This document shows, piece after piece, positions 37,846 through 48,368 of a DNA stretch of 64,000 nucleotides (within the stretch, counting starts at the first letter, position 1; every line of letters begins with the position of its first letter). The notes under the pieces are model-generated. The model did not search any database. It had not been told where the DNA came from and was given only the letters and a program-made list of their open reading frames with translations. The DNA is from Ramlibacter terrae (GTDB lineage: Bacteria; Pseudomonadota; Gammaproteobacteria; Burkholderiales; Burkholderiaceae_C), in contig CP053418.1 in the NCBI GenBank assembly GCA_013127575.1, positions 744,001-808,000 on the forward strand, in the 5' to 3' direction. Position numbers and translations under genes: made by a program.

Positions 37846-39049
37846 ATGACCCTCACCCGCCGCCGCATCCTCTCCGCCACGGGGGCCGCCAGCGCGGCCC
37901 TGCTGGGCCCTGGGCTCCGTCCATGCGCAAGGACAACCGATCCGCATCGGCAGCACGCTGGCCCTGACCGGTCCGCTGTCGGCGACCGCGCTCACGCACA
38001 AGCTGGTGGGCGAGATCTACGTGGAGCAGTTGAACAAGCGCGGCGGCCTGATGGGCCGGCAGGTGCAGTGGATCGTGAAGGACGACCAGTCCAAGCCCGA
38101 CCTGGCGCGCACGCTCTACGAGCAGCTGGTGACGAGCGACAAGGTCGACCTGCTGATGGGCCCGTACGCCACCGGCGCCATCCTGTCGGCGATGGGCGTC
38201 GCCCAGCGCTACAACAAGGTGCTGGTGCACCACACCTTCGGCATCCCCTCGCTGGCCAAGTACGACATGCAGTTCCCGGCGTGGTCGCTCGGGCCCAACC
38301 CGCAGGTGACGGTGTCGAACTCGCTGTTCGACATGCTGGCCGCTTCCGGCAAGCCGCCGAAGACCATCGCCATCGTCACCAGCAAGTTTCCGTCGATCCA
38401 CTTCATGTCGCTGGGCGGGCGCGAGATCGCCAAGAAGCGTGGCCTCAACGAAGTGCTGTTCCTCGAATGGGATTTCGGCAACCGCGACTTCGGGCCGATC
38501 GCGGCGCGCGTCAAGGACGCCAAGCCCGACCTCGTGTGGATCGGCGACATCGGGCTCGAAGGCAACATGCTGCTCGACGCGATGAAGAAGATCGACTACG
38601 TGCCGCCGATCCACTTCCACCTGTACCCCGCGCCCGGCCCGATGACGAAGTCGCCCGAAGGCGACAAGGCCTTGTCGCTGACCATCTTCGAGGAGCATCC
38701 GCCCTTCACCAACCACGGCGTGGCGGCGGAGTTCGTCAAGATCTTCAACGAGCGCGCCAAGGCGGCGAACCTGCCCGACACCACGGTCGAAGTGCAGGCC
38801 GCGGCCTCGTACTCGGCCTGGCAGATCCTCGAGGCCGGCGTGCGCGGCGCGAACAGCCTCGACGACAAGAAGATCGCCGAGTTCCTGCGCAAGAACCGCA
38901 TCGACACCATCCGGGGACGGCTGCGCTTCGACGGCCCCGGCAACTTCGGCGACGACCTCATGAAGATCAAGCAGGTGCAGGGCGGCGCACGGAAGGTCGT
39001 CTACCCCGAGTCGTTCGCGGCGCCGGGCGCGAAACTGCAGGTGCGCTGA
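37846..39049 (+). CDS. Branched-chain-amino-acid-type ABC transporter substrate-binding protein (LivJ family)
   Basis: About 401 residues. Twin-Arg-like N-terminus (MTLTRRRILSATGAASAAL), mature start QGQPIRIGSTLALTGPLSATA, then LMGRQVQWIVKDDQSKPDLARTLYEQL and VDLLMGPYATGAILSAMG, the type I periplasmic binding fold. Signal peptide and mature part are in different frames (break near 37910; two bases missing or one extra). Followed in order by LivH, LivM-LivG and LivF genes, forming a complete importer. In catabolic clusters such importers often carry aromatic acids; the ligand is not known. Confidence 0.9.
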
Positions 39050-39062
39050 GGCGCGTCCCGCA

Positions 39063-39924
39063 GTGACGCTCCCAAGCTTCAACCTGCTGGCGCAGTCGAT
39101 CCTCTCGGGCATCTTCATCGGCTCGCTGTACGGGCTGATCGGGCTGGGGCTGGGCCTCACACGGGGCCTGCTGCGCCAGATCAACCTGTCGCACTTCGGG
39201 CTGGTGTTCCTCGGCGGCTACCTCAGCTACCAGATGGGCACCGTCTGGAAGCTCGACCCGCTGCTGGCGCTGCTCGTTGTGCCGCCGCTGTTCTTCCTGA
39301 TCGGCGTCGGCATGCAGTGGGTGCTGGCGAAGTTCGCCATCACGCCCTTCAATTCGCTGCTGGTGACCTTCGGGCTGACCGTGATGATCGAGAGCGGCAT
39401 CCGGGCATCTGGACGGCCGACTACCGCCGGCTCGAGTCGCACTACAACCAGCTCAAGTTCACCATCGGCAGCCTCTACGTGCCGGTGCCGGAACTGATCA
39501 CGCTGGTGCTGTCGGTGGCGATCGCGCTCGGCGTCTGGGCGGCGATGCGCTACACGGACCTCGGCAAGGCGATGCGCGCGATGGCGGAGGACGGCCCGAT
39601 CGCCGCGGCCTTCGGCGTCGATGCGCGGAGGCTGTCGCTGATGCTCGCCGGCAGCTGCGCCGCGCTGGCCGGCGTCGCCGGCGTCTGCCTGGCGCTGATC
39701 TTCACGCTGGCGCCGTCGCAGATCTTCGCGTGGGTCGGCGTCGTGTTCGCCGCGGTGATGCTCGGGGACTCGGCAGCGCGCTCGGCCCGCTCGTGGCCGG
39801 CCTGGTCATCGGCGTGAGCGAAGCCATCACGATGGCCGTCGCGTCGCCTTCGTGGGCGCCCATCGTTTCCTTCTCGCTGCTGATCGTCATGCTGCTGTTC
39901 CGCCCCGGAAAGCCCGGTACATGA
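39063..39924 (+). CDS. livH: LivH-type ABC transporter permease
   Basis: About 288 residues, polytopic: NLLAQSILSGIFIGSLYGLIGLGLGLTRGLL, INLSHFGLVFLGGYLSYQM, then FNSLLVTFGLTVMIESGIQGIWTADY. The EAA-like loop is ALGVWAAMRYTDLGKAMRAMAED. Start is GTG at 39063, 14 bases after the LivJ stop. Breaks near 39404 (restoring CCAGG) and near 39770 (one G lost from a G run: LGGLGSALGPLVAGL). Ends in an overlapping TGA with the ATG of the next gene. Confidence 0.88.
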
Positions 39925-41662
39925 ACAAGACCTTGATGGGCATCGGCCGCGGGCGCGCTGCTGCTCGCCGTGCCCTGGCTGGGCCTGCCGACGTTCTACG
40001 AATCCATCCTGTACCCGGTGTGCCACTGGATGGTGCTGGCGCTGTCGTGGAACATCCTCTCCGGCTATTCGGGCTACTTCTCGTTCGGGCACGGCGCGTT
40101 CTTCGGCATCGGCATGTACACCACCGCCTTCTGGCGGGCAAGCAGAACTGGCCGTTCCTGGCAACCTTGCCGTTCGCCGCCTTGCTGCCGGCGTTGCTGG
40201 CGGTCGGGCTTGGGTTCGTGGTGTTCCGCGTGAAGTCGGTGCGCGGCGAACTGTTCGCGCTGCTGACGCTGGCGGTGACCTTCGTCGTCGCCACCGTGAT
40301 CCTGAACTCGCCGGTCGACGGCGGGCCGGGCGTGTACCTGAACGCGGTGGAGACGCCGAAGCTCGGACCTTCGCCCTCGTCGTCGATCTACCTGATGGCG
40401 GCGCTCGCGGCGATCGTTGCCTTGCTGGTGTCGTGGAAGGTCCACGGCTCCAAGCTGGGAACCGGCCTGTTCGCCATCCACGACGACGAAGACGTGGCCG
40501 AGGTGATGGGCGTGCCCACCTTCCGCTACAAGCTGGTGGCGTTCGCGATGTCGTGTGCGCTGGCCGGGCTGGCGGGCGGGATCCACGCGCTGTTCGTTTC
40601 GTACGTGACGGCGGGCGAGACCTTCAACATCACCGTGCCGCTGACGGTGGTGCTCATGAGCGTTCTGGGCGGCACGCGGCACTGGGCCGGGCCGGCCGTG
40701 GGCGCGGCGGCGATCACCGCGCTGCTGTATGCGTTCACGGCAGGCGACCACGCGGTGGCCGGCAAGGCGGCGGTGGGGGCGATCCTGGTGCTGGTGATCC
40801 TGTTCCTGCCGAACGGGATCCTCGGAGTCGTCCTGAAGAAGCGCAAGGGGGTCGCCCTCGCCCCCAGCCCTCTCCCGCAGGCGGGAGAGGGAGCGAAGGC
40901 AGAGGCCCCGCGGGCGCCATCCGTGGTGACGGGCAAGCCGCTGCTGGAAGTGCATGGGCTGTCGAAAGCGTTCAAGGGCGTGCAGGCGCTGGACAAGGTC
41001 AGCCTGCAGGTGCGGCAGGGCGAGATCCTCGGGCTGCTGGGTCCGAACGGCTCGGGCAAGTCGACGTTCATCAACGTCGTCAGCGGCCACTATCCGCTGA
41101 GCGGCGGCGAGATCGTGTTCGACGGCAAGCCGCTGACGGGATTGCCGGCGCACCGCATCGCGCATGCCGGCATCGCGCGCACCTACCAGATCCCGCGGCC
41201 CTTCAAGCACATGACGGTGCTGCAGAACGTCGCGATGGTCGGCATGTTCGGCGGGGCTTCGCTGCCGCGGGCGCAGGCCACCCGCGAGGCGTGGAAGTGG
41301 CTGGAGTTCACCGGCCTGCAGGACCGCGCCCACGCGCTGCCCGACGACATCAACCTGCACCAGCGCAAGTTCCTCGAACTGGCGCGGGCGCTCGCCGCGC
41401 GGCCGCGGCTGGTGCTGCTCGACGAAGTGCTGTCGGGCCTGACGCCCGGCGAGATCAACGAGGCGATCGCACTGATCCGCCGCATCCGCGACCGGGCTCC
41501 ACCATCGTCTTCGTCGAGCACGTGATGCGGGCGGTGATGGCGTTGACCGACCGCATCGTGGTGCTGAACCACGGCAAGCTGATCGCGCAGGGCCGGGCGT
41601 CCGACGTGATGCAGGACCGGGAAGTGGTCAGCGCCTACCTCGGACGGCCCGCCCATGCTTGA
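39921..41662 (+). CDS. Fused LivM permease - LivG ATPase
   Basis: About 580 residues. The first 310 are a LivM-type permease (VLALSWNILSGYSGYFSFGHGAFFGIGMYTTAF, LFALLTLAVTFVVATVI). The last 245 are a LivG-type ATPase: Walker A LLGPNGSGKSTFINV, Q-loop/Liv-specific ARTYQIPRPFKHMTVLQNV, Walker B RLVLLDEVLSGL; the usual LSGGQ is INLHQRKFLELARAL, as in many LivG. The linker (about 310-340) encodes a genomic palindrome, SPLPQAGEGAKAE. Breaks near 39945, near 40135 (C of CCTGG, AFLAGKQNWP) and near 41496 (T of CCTGG, RDLGSTIVFVEH). The ATPase continues to stop 41660-41662, overlapping livF. Confidence 0.88.
40868..40891. repeat. Perfect 11-base palindrome inside the LivM-LivG linker
   Basis: CCCTCTCCCGC-AG-GCGGGAGAGGG, inserted in frame between the permease and ATPase domains. 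Same family as the palindromes at 10806-10909. Confidence 0.85.
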
Positions 41663-42365
41663 AGTCACGAACCTCCGGGCGGCCTACGGCGCCGCGCCCG
41701 CGCTGTGGGACGTGTCGCTGAAGGTCGACACCGGAGAACTCGTTTGCGTCGTCGGGCCGAACGGGGCCGGCAAGAGCACGCTGATCAACGTGGTGGCCGG
41801 CCTGCACCGGGCGGGCGGCGGCAGCCTGCGCTTCGAAGGCAACGACATCACGCGCCTGCCGCCGCACCGCTTCTGCGGGGCCGGCATCGCGATCGTGCCG
41901 GAGGGCCGCCGCCTGTTCACCGGCATGACGGTGCGCGAAAACCTCGAGCTGGGGAGCTACCTGCCGGAAGCGAAGCGGCTTCGCACCCAGTCGCTCGACG
42001 AAGTGCTGGCGCTGTTCCCGGCCTTGCAGCAGAAGCTGCCGCAGCCGGCCGGCTCGCTGTCGGGCGGGCAGCAGCAGATGGTGGCGATCGGCCGCGCGCT
42101 CATGAGCCGGCCCCGGCTGCTGCTGCTGGACGAGCCCTCGCTGGGCCTCGCGCCGATGGTGGTGCTGGACATGTTCGCGGCCATCCGTTCCATCAACGCC
42201 CGCGGCACCTCGGTGCTGCTGGTGGAGCAGAACGTGGCGATGGCGATGGAGATCGCCCACCGGGCCTACGTGATGGAAGAAGGCCGCATCGTGGCCGACG
42301 GGCTGGCGAGCGAATTGATGGAGCGGCCGGAGATCCAGCGCGCCTATCTCGGGATCGAGGCGTAG
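41655..42365 (+). CDS. livF: LivF-type ABC transporter ATP-binding protein
   Basis: 236 intact residues: Walker A VVGPNGAGKSTLINVVAG, Q-loop GIAIVPEGRRLFTGMTVRENLELG (the usual LivF block), signature SLSGGQQQMVAIGRALMS, Walker B RLLLLDEPSLGLAP and the switch His replaced by Gln in LLVEQN, which is normal for LivF. Second ATPase of the importer. Starts 8 bases before the LivG stop. Its 3-prime end overlaps the convergent monooxygenase by 22 bases. Confidence 0.95.
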   Translation: MLEVTNLRAAYGAAPALWDVSLKVDTGELVCVVGPNGAGKSTLINVVAGLHRAGGGSLRFEGNDITRLPPHRFCGAGIAIVPEGRRLFTGMTVRENLELGSYLPEAKRLRTQSLDEVLALFPALQQKLPQPAGSLSGGQQQMVAIGRALMSRPRLLLLDEPSLGLAPMVVLDMFAAIRSINARGTSVLLVEQNVAMAMEIAHRAYVMEEGRIVADGLASELMERPEIQRAYLGIEA

Positions 42366-44009
42366 CCGCTGGCGGTACGGAGGACGCTCTCGGCGGCGGC
42401 ATCATCGAAGCCGCGCCACGCCACGATCTGGTCGGGGCGGACCAACGCCAGCGGCGCTTCGTACAGCGCGCGCAGCATCGGCGATGCATGCCGCACCACC
42501 TGCAGGTCCGGGCCCGAAGCCCGTGCCGCTTCCGTGAACGCGTCGGTCGGCGGCGGCGCCTCCCCCAGCACCACCAAGGTCCATTCCGGCCCGAAGCTGT
42601 CGAACAGCGAACGCCCGTCTTCCAGCCACGCATGCGGCGGGCGGCCGCCGGGGCAGGCGGTCGGCACGTAGGCATTCGGTTCGTCGGGCGGCGGCGTGGT
42701 GCCGTCGCCCACGATGACCGGCGAACCGTCGTAGCGGCCGCCGAAGGTCACGCCGGGGATGTTGAACTCGAGCCGCACGTGCGCGTTGAGGCGATGCGAC
42801 GCGTCGGCGCGGGCGGCCTCGCCTTCGGCGCCCGCTTGCTCCAGCACGGGCAAGGCAGTGAACAGGCCCACCGAGTCCGCGAAGTGCTTCGCATACGCGG
42901 TGTTGCGCTCGGCCAGCGGACGGCGCTCGCGCTCGTAGCTTTCGAGCAGCGCCGGCGCGCCGGTGCCGCGCAGCACGCTCGCCAGCTTCCAGGCGAGGTT
43001 CACCGCGTCTTCGACCGCCGTGTTGTAGCCGAGCCCGCCGGCGGGCGTGAACAGGTGCGCGGCGTCGCCGCCGATGAACACGCGGCCGCGGCCGAACGAC
43101 TGCGCCACCAGCGAATGCCCGGCCGTCCGGTGCCGCACGACAGCACCTCGATGCCGATCTCGCGGCCCAGCGCCTGCGCGAACACGCGCCGCGCCTCCGC
43201 TTCGCCCCACTGCTCCGCGTCTTCCTCCGGATGCACGGCCGCATGGAAGGCGAACTCGGAACGGCCGTCCACCGACGCCATGAAGGCGCGCCGCTCGTGG
43301 TTGACCGACACGTACATCCACGCACGCGCGTGGGGGAACACCTCGTAGAACGAAGGCGCGCGCAGGTATACCGCGAACATCTGCCCGCCCATGAAGTCGC
43401 GCTTGACTCCGCTGTGGCCGCCCGGGAGATGCCGAGCTGCTGCCGCACCATGCTGCGCGGCCCGTCGGCGCCCACCAGGTAGCGCGCGCGCACCGCCTGC
43501 GCTTCGCCGCCGTCCACCGGCTGCACGACCGCATCGACGTGCTCGCCGCGGTCGGTGAACTCCAGCAGCTTCCAGCCGTAGCGGATGTCGTTGGTGGCGA
43601 AAGCCTCCGCATGCCGGCGCAGCGTCGCTTCGACGAACTTCTGCGAGATGCGGTGCGGCAGCTCGGCGGCGCTCCACGACCCGGCCATGCCGCGCACGTT
43701 GCGCACCGCTTCGGCGGCGGTGGGCAGCGTCAGCCGCGCGAGCTCGTGCGCCGTGTAGCGCGTGAAGTAGGCGATGTCGGTCGGGTGGTCCGGCGGCAGT
43801 CCCTGCGCGCGGATTTCCTGCGCGAAGCCGAGGCGCCGGAAGTGCTCCATCGTGCGCGCCTGCGTCGCGTTGGCCTGCGGGTTGAAGGCCGTGCCGGGCT
43901 TGGCATCGACCAGCAGGGTGGGGACGCCGCGGCGGCCGAGCTCGTTGGCCAGCACCAGGCCGCACGGCCCGCCGCCTGCGACCAGCACGTCGGTGGTCAG
44001 GACTTTCAT
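42344..44009 (-). CDS. FAD-dependent aromatic monooxygenase (PheA/TfdB family)
   Basis: About 556 residues of the class A flavoprotein hydroxylases: FAD motif TTDVLVAGGGPCGLVLANELGRRG, the DG motif LVGADGPRSMVRQQLG, and the second FAD motif GRGRVFIGGDAAHLFTPAGGLGYNTAVEDAVNLAWKLA (here in two parts: GRVFIGGDAAHLF and GGLGYNTAVEDAVNL), with a thioredoxin-like C-terminal region. It would hydroxylate a phenolic ring with NAD(P)H and O2, for example resorcinol to hydroxyquinol. T missing near 43421 (SLGGHSGVKRDF) and near 43128 (GTWTAGHSLVAQ), both CCTGG. Divergent from the NTF2-like gene across the 45-base element. Confidence 0.88.
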
Positions 44010-44035
44010 GGCGGCCGAGCGTAGCAGCCGCAATG

Positions 44036-44080
44036 TTGCGCACCGCGGAAAACTCATTTGCGCACGGGTTCTTCCGCAAA
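44036..44080. promoter_or_regulatory. 45-base conserved regulatory element, copy B
   Basis: Begins TTGCGC, contains GCGGAAAACTCATTTGC and ends CTTCCGCAAA, 36 of 45 identical to 29258-29302. It starts 27 bases upstream of the monooxygenase start and ends 45 upstream of the NTF2-like start. Confidence 0.7.
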
Positions 44081-44124
44081 GGCAGACTGCCGCCTAGAGT
44101 GCCGGCCAAGGAGACACAGACACC

Positions 44125-44739
44125 ATGCAACAAGAGATGACCGACAAGCTCCTGATCCGCGAGCTGGTCGAGCGCTGGGCCGTCTGGCGCGACGCCGGCG
44201 ACTGGGAGCGCTTCGCCACGGTGTGGCACCCGGAAGGCGTGATGATGGCGACCTGGTTCGGGGGCCGTTCCGCGACTTCATCCGCGTCACGCAGGAGGGC
44301 TGGGCCAAGGGCGTGAGCATCCTGCACTTCTGGGAGGCTCGGCCATCGAGGTGGCCGGCGACCGCGCCATCGCGCAGACCAAGATGACCATCTCGCAGCG
44401 CGGCATGGTCGAAGGCGTCGACGGCCCGGTGCTGTGCGACGTGGTGTGCACCGGCCGCTTCTACGACTTCATCACGAAGCACGACGGCGCACGGAAGGTG
44501 CTGCACCGCCAGCCGATCTACGAGAAGGACCGCATCGACCCGGTCGACCCGACGGCGCAGCTGAAGCTGGATGCGGCGTCGCTCGCGACCTTCCCCGAAG
44601 GCTATCGCCACCGGCCTACATCCAGACGCGCATCGGCTACGTGGTGAAGATGGACATGCCCATGCTCAAGGGCGACGTGGTGCAGGAGCTGTACCGCCGC
44701 GGCGAACGCTGGCTGGCCGGCGGCGCGCTGGAACGCTGA
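44125..44739 (+). CDS. NTF2-like/SnoaL-type protein
   Basis: About 206 residues of the cone-shaped NTF2-like fold: KLLIRELVERWAVWRDAGDWERFATVWHPEGVMMATWFGG, GWAKGVSILHFWGGSAIEVAGDRAIAQTKM, VVCTGRFYDFITKHDG and WLAGGALER at the end. Breaks: near 44267 (one G lost from a G run), near 44337 (one G lost, HFWGGSAIEV) and near 44613 (T of CCTGG, RHLAYIQTRIGY). Such proteins act as small dehydratases or isomerases or as the small subunit-like partner of ring hydroxylases. Its link to the divergent monooxygenase is inferred from the shared promoter. Confidence 0.8.
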
Positions 44740-45707
44740 TGCCGCGCCGCCGCCGACTGCTGGCCGCCGGCGCGCTGTCGCTGGCGCTGCCGGCGCTGCA
44801 CGCCCGGGGCGCCTACCCGAACCGCGCGGTCCGCATCATCGTGCCGCAGCCGCCCGGCGGCGGCTTCGACAGCGTCGGCCGGCTGATGGCGGACCGCCTC
44901 GGCAAGCTGGCCGGGCAGGGCTTCGTCGTCGAGAACCGCACCGGGTCCGGCACGCTCGTGGGCACCGAGCTCGCGGCCAAGGCGGCGCCGGACGGCTACA
45001 CGCTGCTGGTGGGTTCGATCTCCAACATCGCGCTGAACCCGGGCCTGTACGCCAGCCTGCCTTACGACAGCCTGCGGGACTTCGAACCCGTCGGCCTGCT
45101 GGTCGCGTACAGCTATACGCTGATGGCGCGCAAGGACCTGCCGTTCAAGTCGCTGGCCGAAGTCATCGCGCACGCGAAAGCCAATCCGGGCAAGCTGACC
45201 TATGCGTCGGCGGGCAACGGTTCCGGCCAGCATGTGCTGCCCGCTGCGCTGTGGCTTTGGCCGGCGTCGACGTCACGCACGTCCCGTACCGCGGGGCGCA
45301 GGCGGCCTACCGGGACCTGCTGGGCGGCCGCGTCGACCTGTTCTTCGACCTCTCGCCGACGGCGCGGCCGCAGGTGGACGCGGGCAACGTGCGCGCGCTG
45401 GCCGTGTCCGGGCCCGCCCGCAACCCGATGCATCCGCAGGTGCCGACCGTGCAGGAAAGCGGCGTCGCGCTGGAGCTCGAATCGTGGTTCGGGCTGTTCG
45501 CGCCGGCCAAGACCCCGCGCGAGGTGCTGGACCGCCTGCGCACCGAGTTCGCGAAGCTTGCCGCCGCGCCCGACGTGCAGGAGAGAGCCGGCCAAGGGCG
45601 GCGGCAAGCCGATGGCGCTGGTGGGCGAGCCGGCGCGCGCGCTGGTGCAGCGCGACGTGGAGCACTGGTCGAAGCTGGTGCGCACGCTGGCGATCAAGGC
45701 CGAATAG
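44739..45707 (+). CDS. Bug-family (TctC) tripartite tricarboxylate receptor
   Basis: Fourth Bug receptor, about 323 residues: MPRRRRLLAAGALSLALPALHARG signal, then YPNRAVRIIVPQPPGGGFDSVGR, VVENRTGSGTLVGTELAAKAAPDGYTL, HVPYRGAQAAYRDLLGGRVDLFFDL. Frames change near 45250 and near 45590 (two bases missing or one extra each). Its ATG overlaps the stop of the NTF2-like gene, so both are one transcript starting at the 45-base element. Confidence 0.88.
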   Translation: MPRRRRLLAAGALSLALPALHARGAYPNRAVRIIVPQPPGGGFDSVGRLMADRLGKLAGQGFVVENRTGSGTLVGTELAAKAAPDGYTLLVGSISNIALNPGLYASLPYDSLRDFEPVGLLVAYSYTLMARKDLPFKSLAEVIAHAKANPGKLTYASAGNGSGQHVLPAALWLWPASTSRTSRTAGRRRPTGTCWAAASTCSSTSRRRRGRRWTRATCARWPCPGPPATRCIRRCRPCRKAASRWSSNRGSGCSRRPRPRARCWTACAPSSRSLPPRPTCRREPAKGGGKPMALVGEPARALVQRDVEHWSKLVRTLAIKAE

Positions 45708-45734
45708 CCTCGCGCCTGGAAGCTGAAAGTACGC

Positions 45735-46527
45735 GTGGGCCGGGGAGCGCGGCGCGGCGACAATACGCCGCTTGATTTCCCCCTCATCACCGACTGGCAG
45801 TTCTACGCCGTCGCCATCCCCGCCGTGCTGCTGCTCGGCATCAGCAAGAGCGGATTCGGCGCCGGCTTCGGTTCCCCTGGCCGTGCCGATCATGGCGCTG
45901 GCCGTCACCGTGCCGCAGGCCGCCGCCATCCTGATGCCCATCCTGCTGGTGATGGACATCATGGGACTCGCGGCATACCGCAAGCACTTCGACTGGAAGC
46001 TGCTGCGCTTCCTCATTCCGCTGGGCCTGGTCGGCACCGTGATCGGGACGCTTTCGTTCCGCCTGCTGGATGCGCGGCTGGTCGCCGGCATCGTGGGCCT
46101 GTTCACGCTGGCCTTCTGGCGCAGCGCCCTGCTGTTCCCGCCGCGCGCCGACAGCCCGCCACCGCCGAAGTGGGTCGGCGCCGTGCTGACGGCGACATCG
46201 GGTTTCACCAGCTTCGTGGCGCATGCGGGCGGCCCGCCCATCAACGCCTACCTGATCCCGATGCGGCTGCCGCCGCTTGCTTTCACGGCCAGCATGGCGG
46301 TCTTCTTCGCCGTGCTGAACCTGAGCAAGTGGATCCCGTACGCCTGGCTCGGCCTGCTCGACATGCGCAACATGGCCACCTCGATGGCGCTGATGCCTTT
46401 CGCGCCGATCGGCGTGGTGGTCGGCGTCAAGCTGGCGCACCGCATCCAGCCGCTGCTGTTCTACCGGCTGATCTACCTCGGGATGCTGTTGACCGGCTTG
46501 AAGCTGGTGTACGACGGCTTCCTGTAA
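45735..46527 (+). CDS. TauE/SafE (TSUP) family membrane transporter
   Basis: About 260 residues, eight hydrophobic stretches in two halves: [24 protein letters not shown], the first family repeat, and [29 protein letters not shown], the second. The family exports or imports small sulfur or carboxylate anions such as sulfite, sulfoacetate or 2-keto acids. A break near 45867, next to CCCCTGG, shifts the N-terminal part. The start is unsure: GTG 45735 gives [24 protein letters not shown], but a start just before DFPLITDWQ would be more usual. Confidence 0.8.
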
Positions 46528-46531
46528 ACCG

Positions 46532-48368
46532 CTAAGCGTCCTTGTTCCACGCGGGGATGTCCTCCTCGCCGCGGCGCCGCCGCTCCTCGCGCTCGGCGCG
46601 CTCGCGCGCCATCTGCTCCTCGAGCTGGTGCCGGCCTTCCTTGGCCACCGCGATCATGCGGGCGCGGTCGCGGTAGAGCGGGTACATCTTCTCGAACAGT
46701 TCGAGGTTGTGGCGGCGAAAGCGCATCGCCTGCCGCCGCGCCTCGTGCGGCGCTTCGCCCAGCAGTTCCAGCACCGTACGGCCGCTGCGCAGGCTCGACT
46801 CGAACACCTCGCGCTCCACGCGCATCACGCCGCGGTCGCGCAGCGCGTTCCAGTGCGTCACGTCGCGCGCGCGGGCCACCAGTTGCAGGTGGGGGAAATG
46901 CTCGCTCACCAGGTCCACGATGCGCAGCGACTGCTCCTTGTCGTCGACGGCGATCACCAGCACGCGCGCCGATCCGGCCCCCGCCGTGCGCAGCAGGTCG
47001 AGCCGCGTGGCGTCGCCGTAGTGCACCTTGTAGCCGAACGAGCGCGCCGACTCGATCATGTCGGCGTCGTGGTCCAGCACGGTGGCGGCGATGCCCTCGG
47101 CGTCCAGCAGGCGGCCGATGATCTGCCCGTAGCGCCCGAAGCCCGCGATGATCACCGGCGCGTGCTGCGGCTCGCTCAGTTCTTCCATGACCTTCGCCGC
47201 GCCCTTGGCGAGCCGCGCCGCCCAGCGGTCCGCGGCCAGCAGCATCAGCGGCGTGAGCAGCATCGACAGCGTGATCGCGGCCACCAGCAGCGACGACGTG
47301 GGCGCGTCGAGCACGCGCGCGCCAAGCGCGGTCTGCAGCACCACGAAGCCCACTTCGCCGCCTTGCGCCAGCAGCACGATGAACACCGGCCGCTCGCCCG
47401 CCGGGATCGGCATCAGGCGCGTCATCACCCAGAGCACCAGCGCCTTCGCGACGAGGAAGCCGATCACGATCGCCGCCACCAGCAGCGGCTGCTGCAGCAC
47501 CACGGCGAAGTCGATGCTCATGCCGATGGCGATGAAGAACAGGCCGAGCAGCAGCCCCTTGAACGGCTCGATGTCGGTCTCGAGTTCGCGCCGGTATTCG
47601 CTTTCCGCCAGCAGCACGCCGGCGAGGAAGGCGCCCAGCGCCATCGACAGCCCGACGGAGTGCATCAGGTAGGCCGTGGCCACCACGAGCAGCAGCGCCG
47701 CCGCGGTGAAGATCTCCGGCGACTCGCTGCGCGCGATCCAGCGCAGGGTGGGGCGCAGCAGCAGGCGTCCGCCCAGCACGATGGCGGCGATCACGCCGAT
47801 GGCCTTGGCTGCGCCCAGCCAGCCGCTGCCCTGCGCTTGCGCGTCGGCCACCGCCAGCAGCGGCAGCAGCGCCAGCACCGGGATGGCCGCCACGTCCTGC
47901 AGCAGCAACACGCTCAACGCGCTGCGGCCCGAAGTGGTGGGCATCAGGTTCCGGTCGGCCATGCCGCGCAGGCCCGTGGCCGTCGACGAATCGGCGAGCG
48001 CGAGCGCACCGACCGCGGCGATGCGCCAGTCGACGCCGCAGGCGATGGCGATGCCCGCCATCACCGCCGCGGACCCGAACAGCTGCACGCTGCCCCAGCC
48101 GAAGATCGGCCGCCGCAGGTTCCAGAGAGGGCGCGGCTCCAGTTCGAGGCCGACCGGGGAACAGCATCAGCACCACGCCGAACTCGGCGAAGTGCAGCAC
48201 GTCCTGCACGTTGGGTACCAGCTTCAGCCCCCGGGGCCCGATGGCGATGCCGGCGGCGAGGTAGCCGAGGATGGCGCCGAGGCCGAGCGCACGCGAAAGC
48301 GGAACGGCGATCACCGCCGCCGCGAGGTAGATGAAGCTGAAGCTCAGCCAGGCCGGTGCGTGTTCCAT
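46532..48368 (-). CDS. kefC: KefB/KefC-type monovalent cation:proton antiporter
   Basis: About 612 residues. Membrane part of a CPA2 exchanger (residues 1-390): [97 protein letters not shown]. Then an RCK/TrkA-N domain: [44 protein letters not shown], and a charged C-terminal tail. It would release K+ under electrophile stress, gated by glutathione adducts. The only break is near 48157 where CCTGG is read as CCCCGG (true [13 protein letters not shown]). TGATG overlap with the KefF-like gene. Confidence 0.9.

Noticed and set aside
46628-48334. Open frame of 568 codons on the plus strand opposite kefC
   Set aside because: Composition (His, Arg, Gln rich, no motifs) is that of a shadow; the minus-strand KefC frame has all family motifs.
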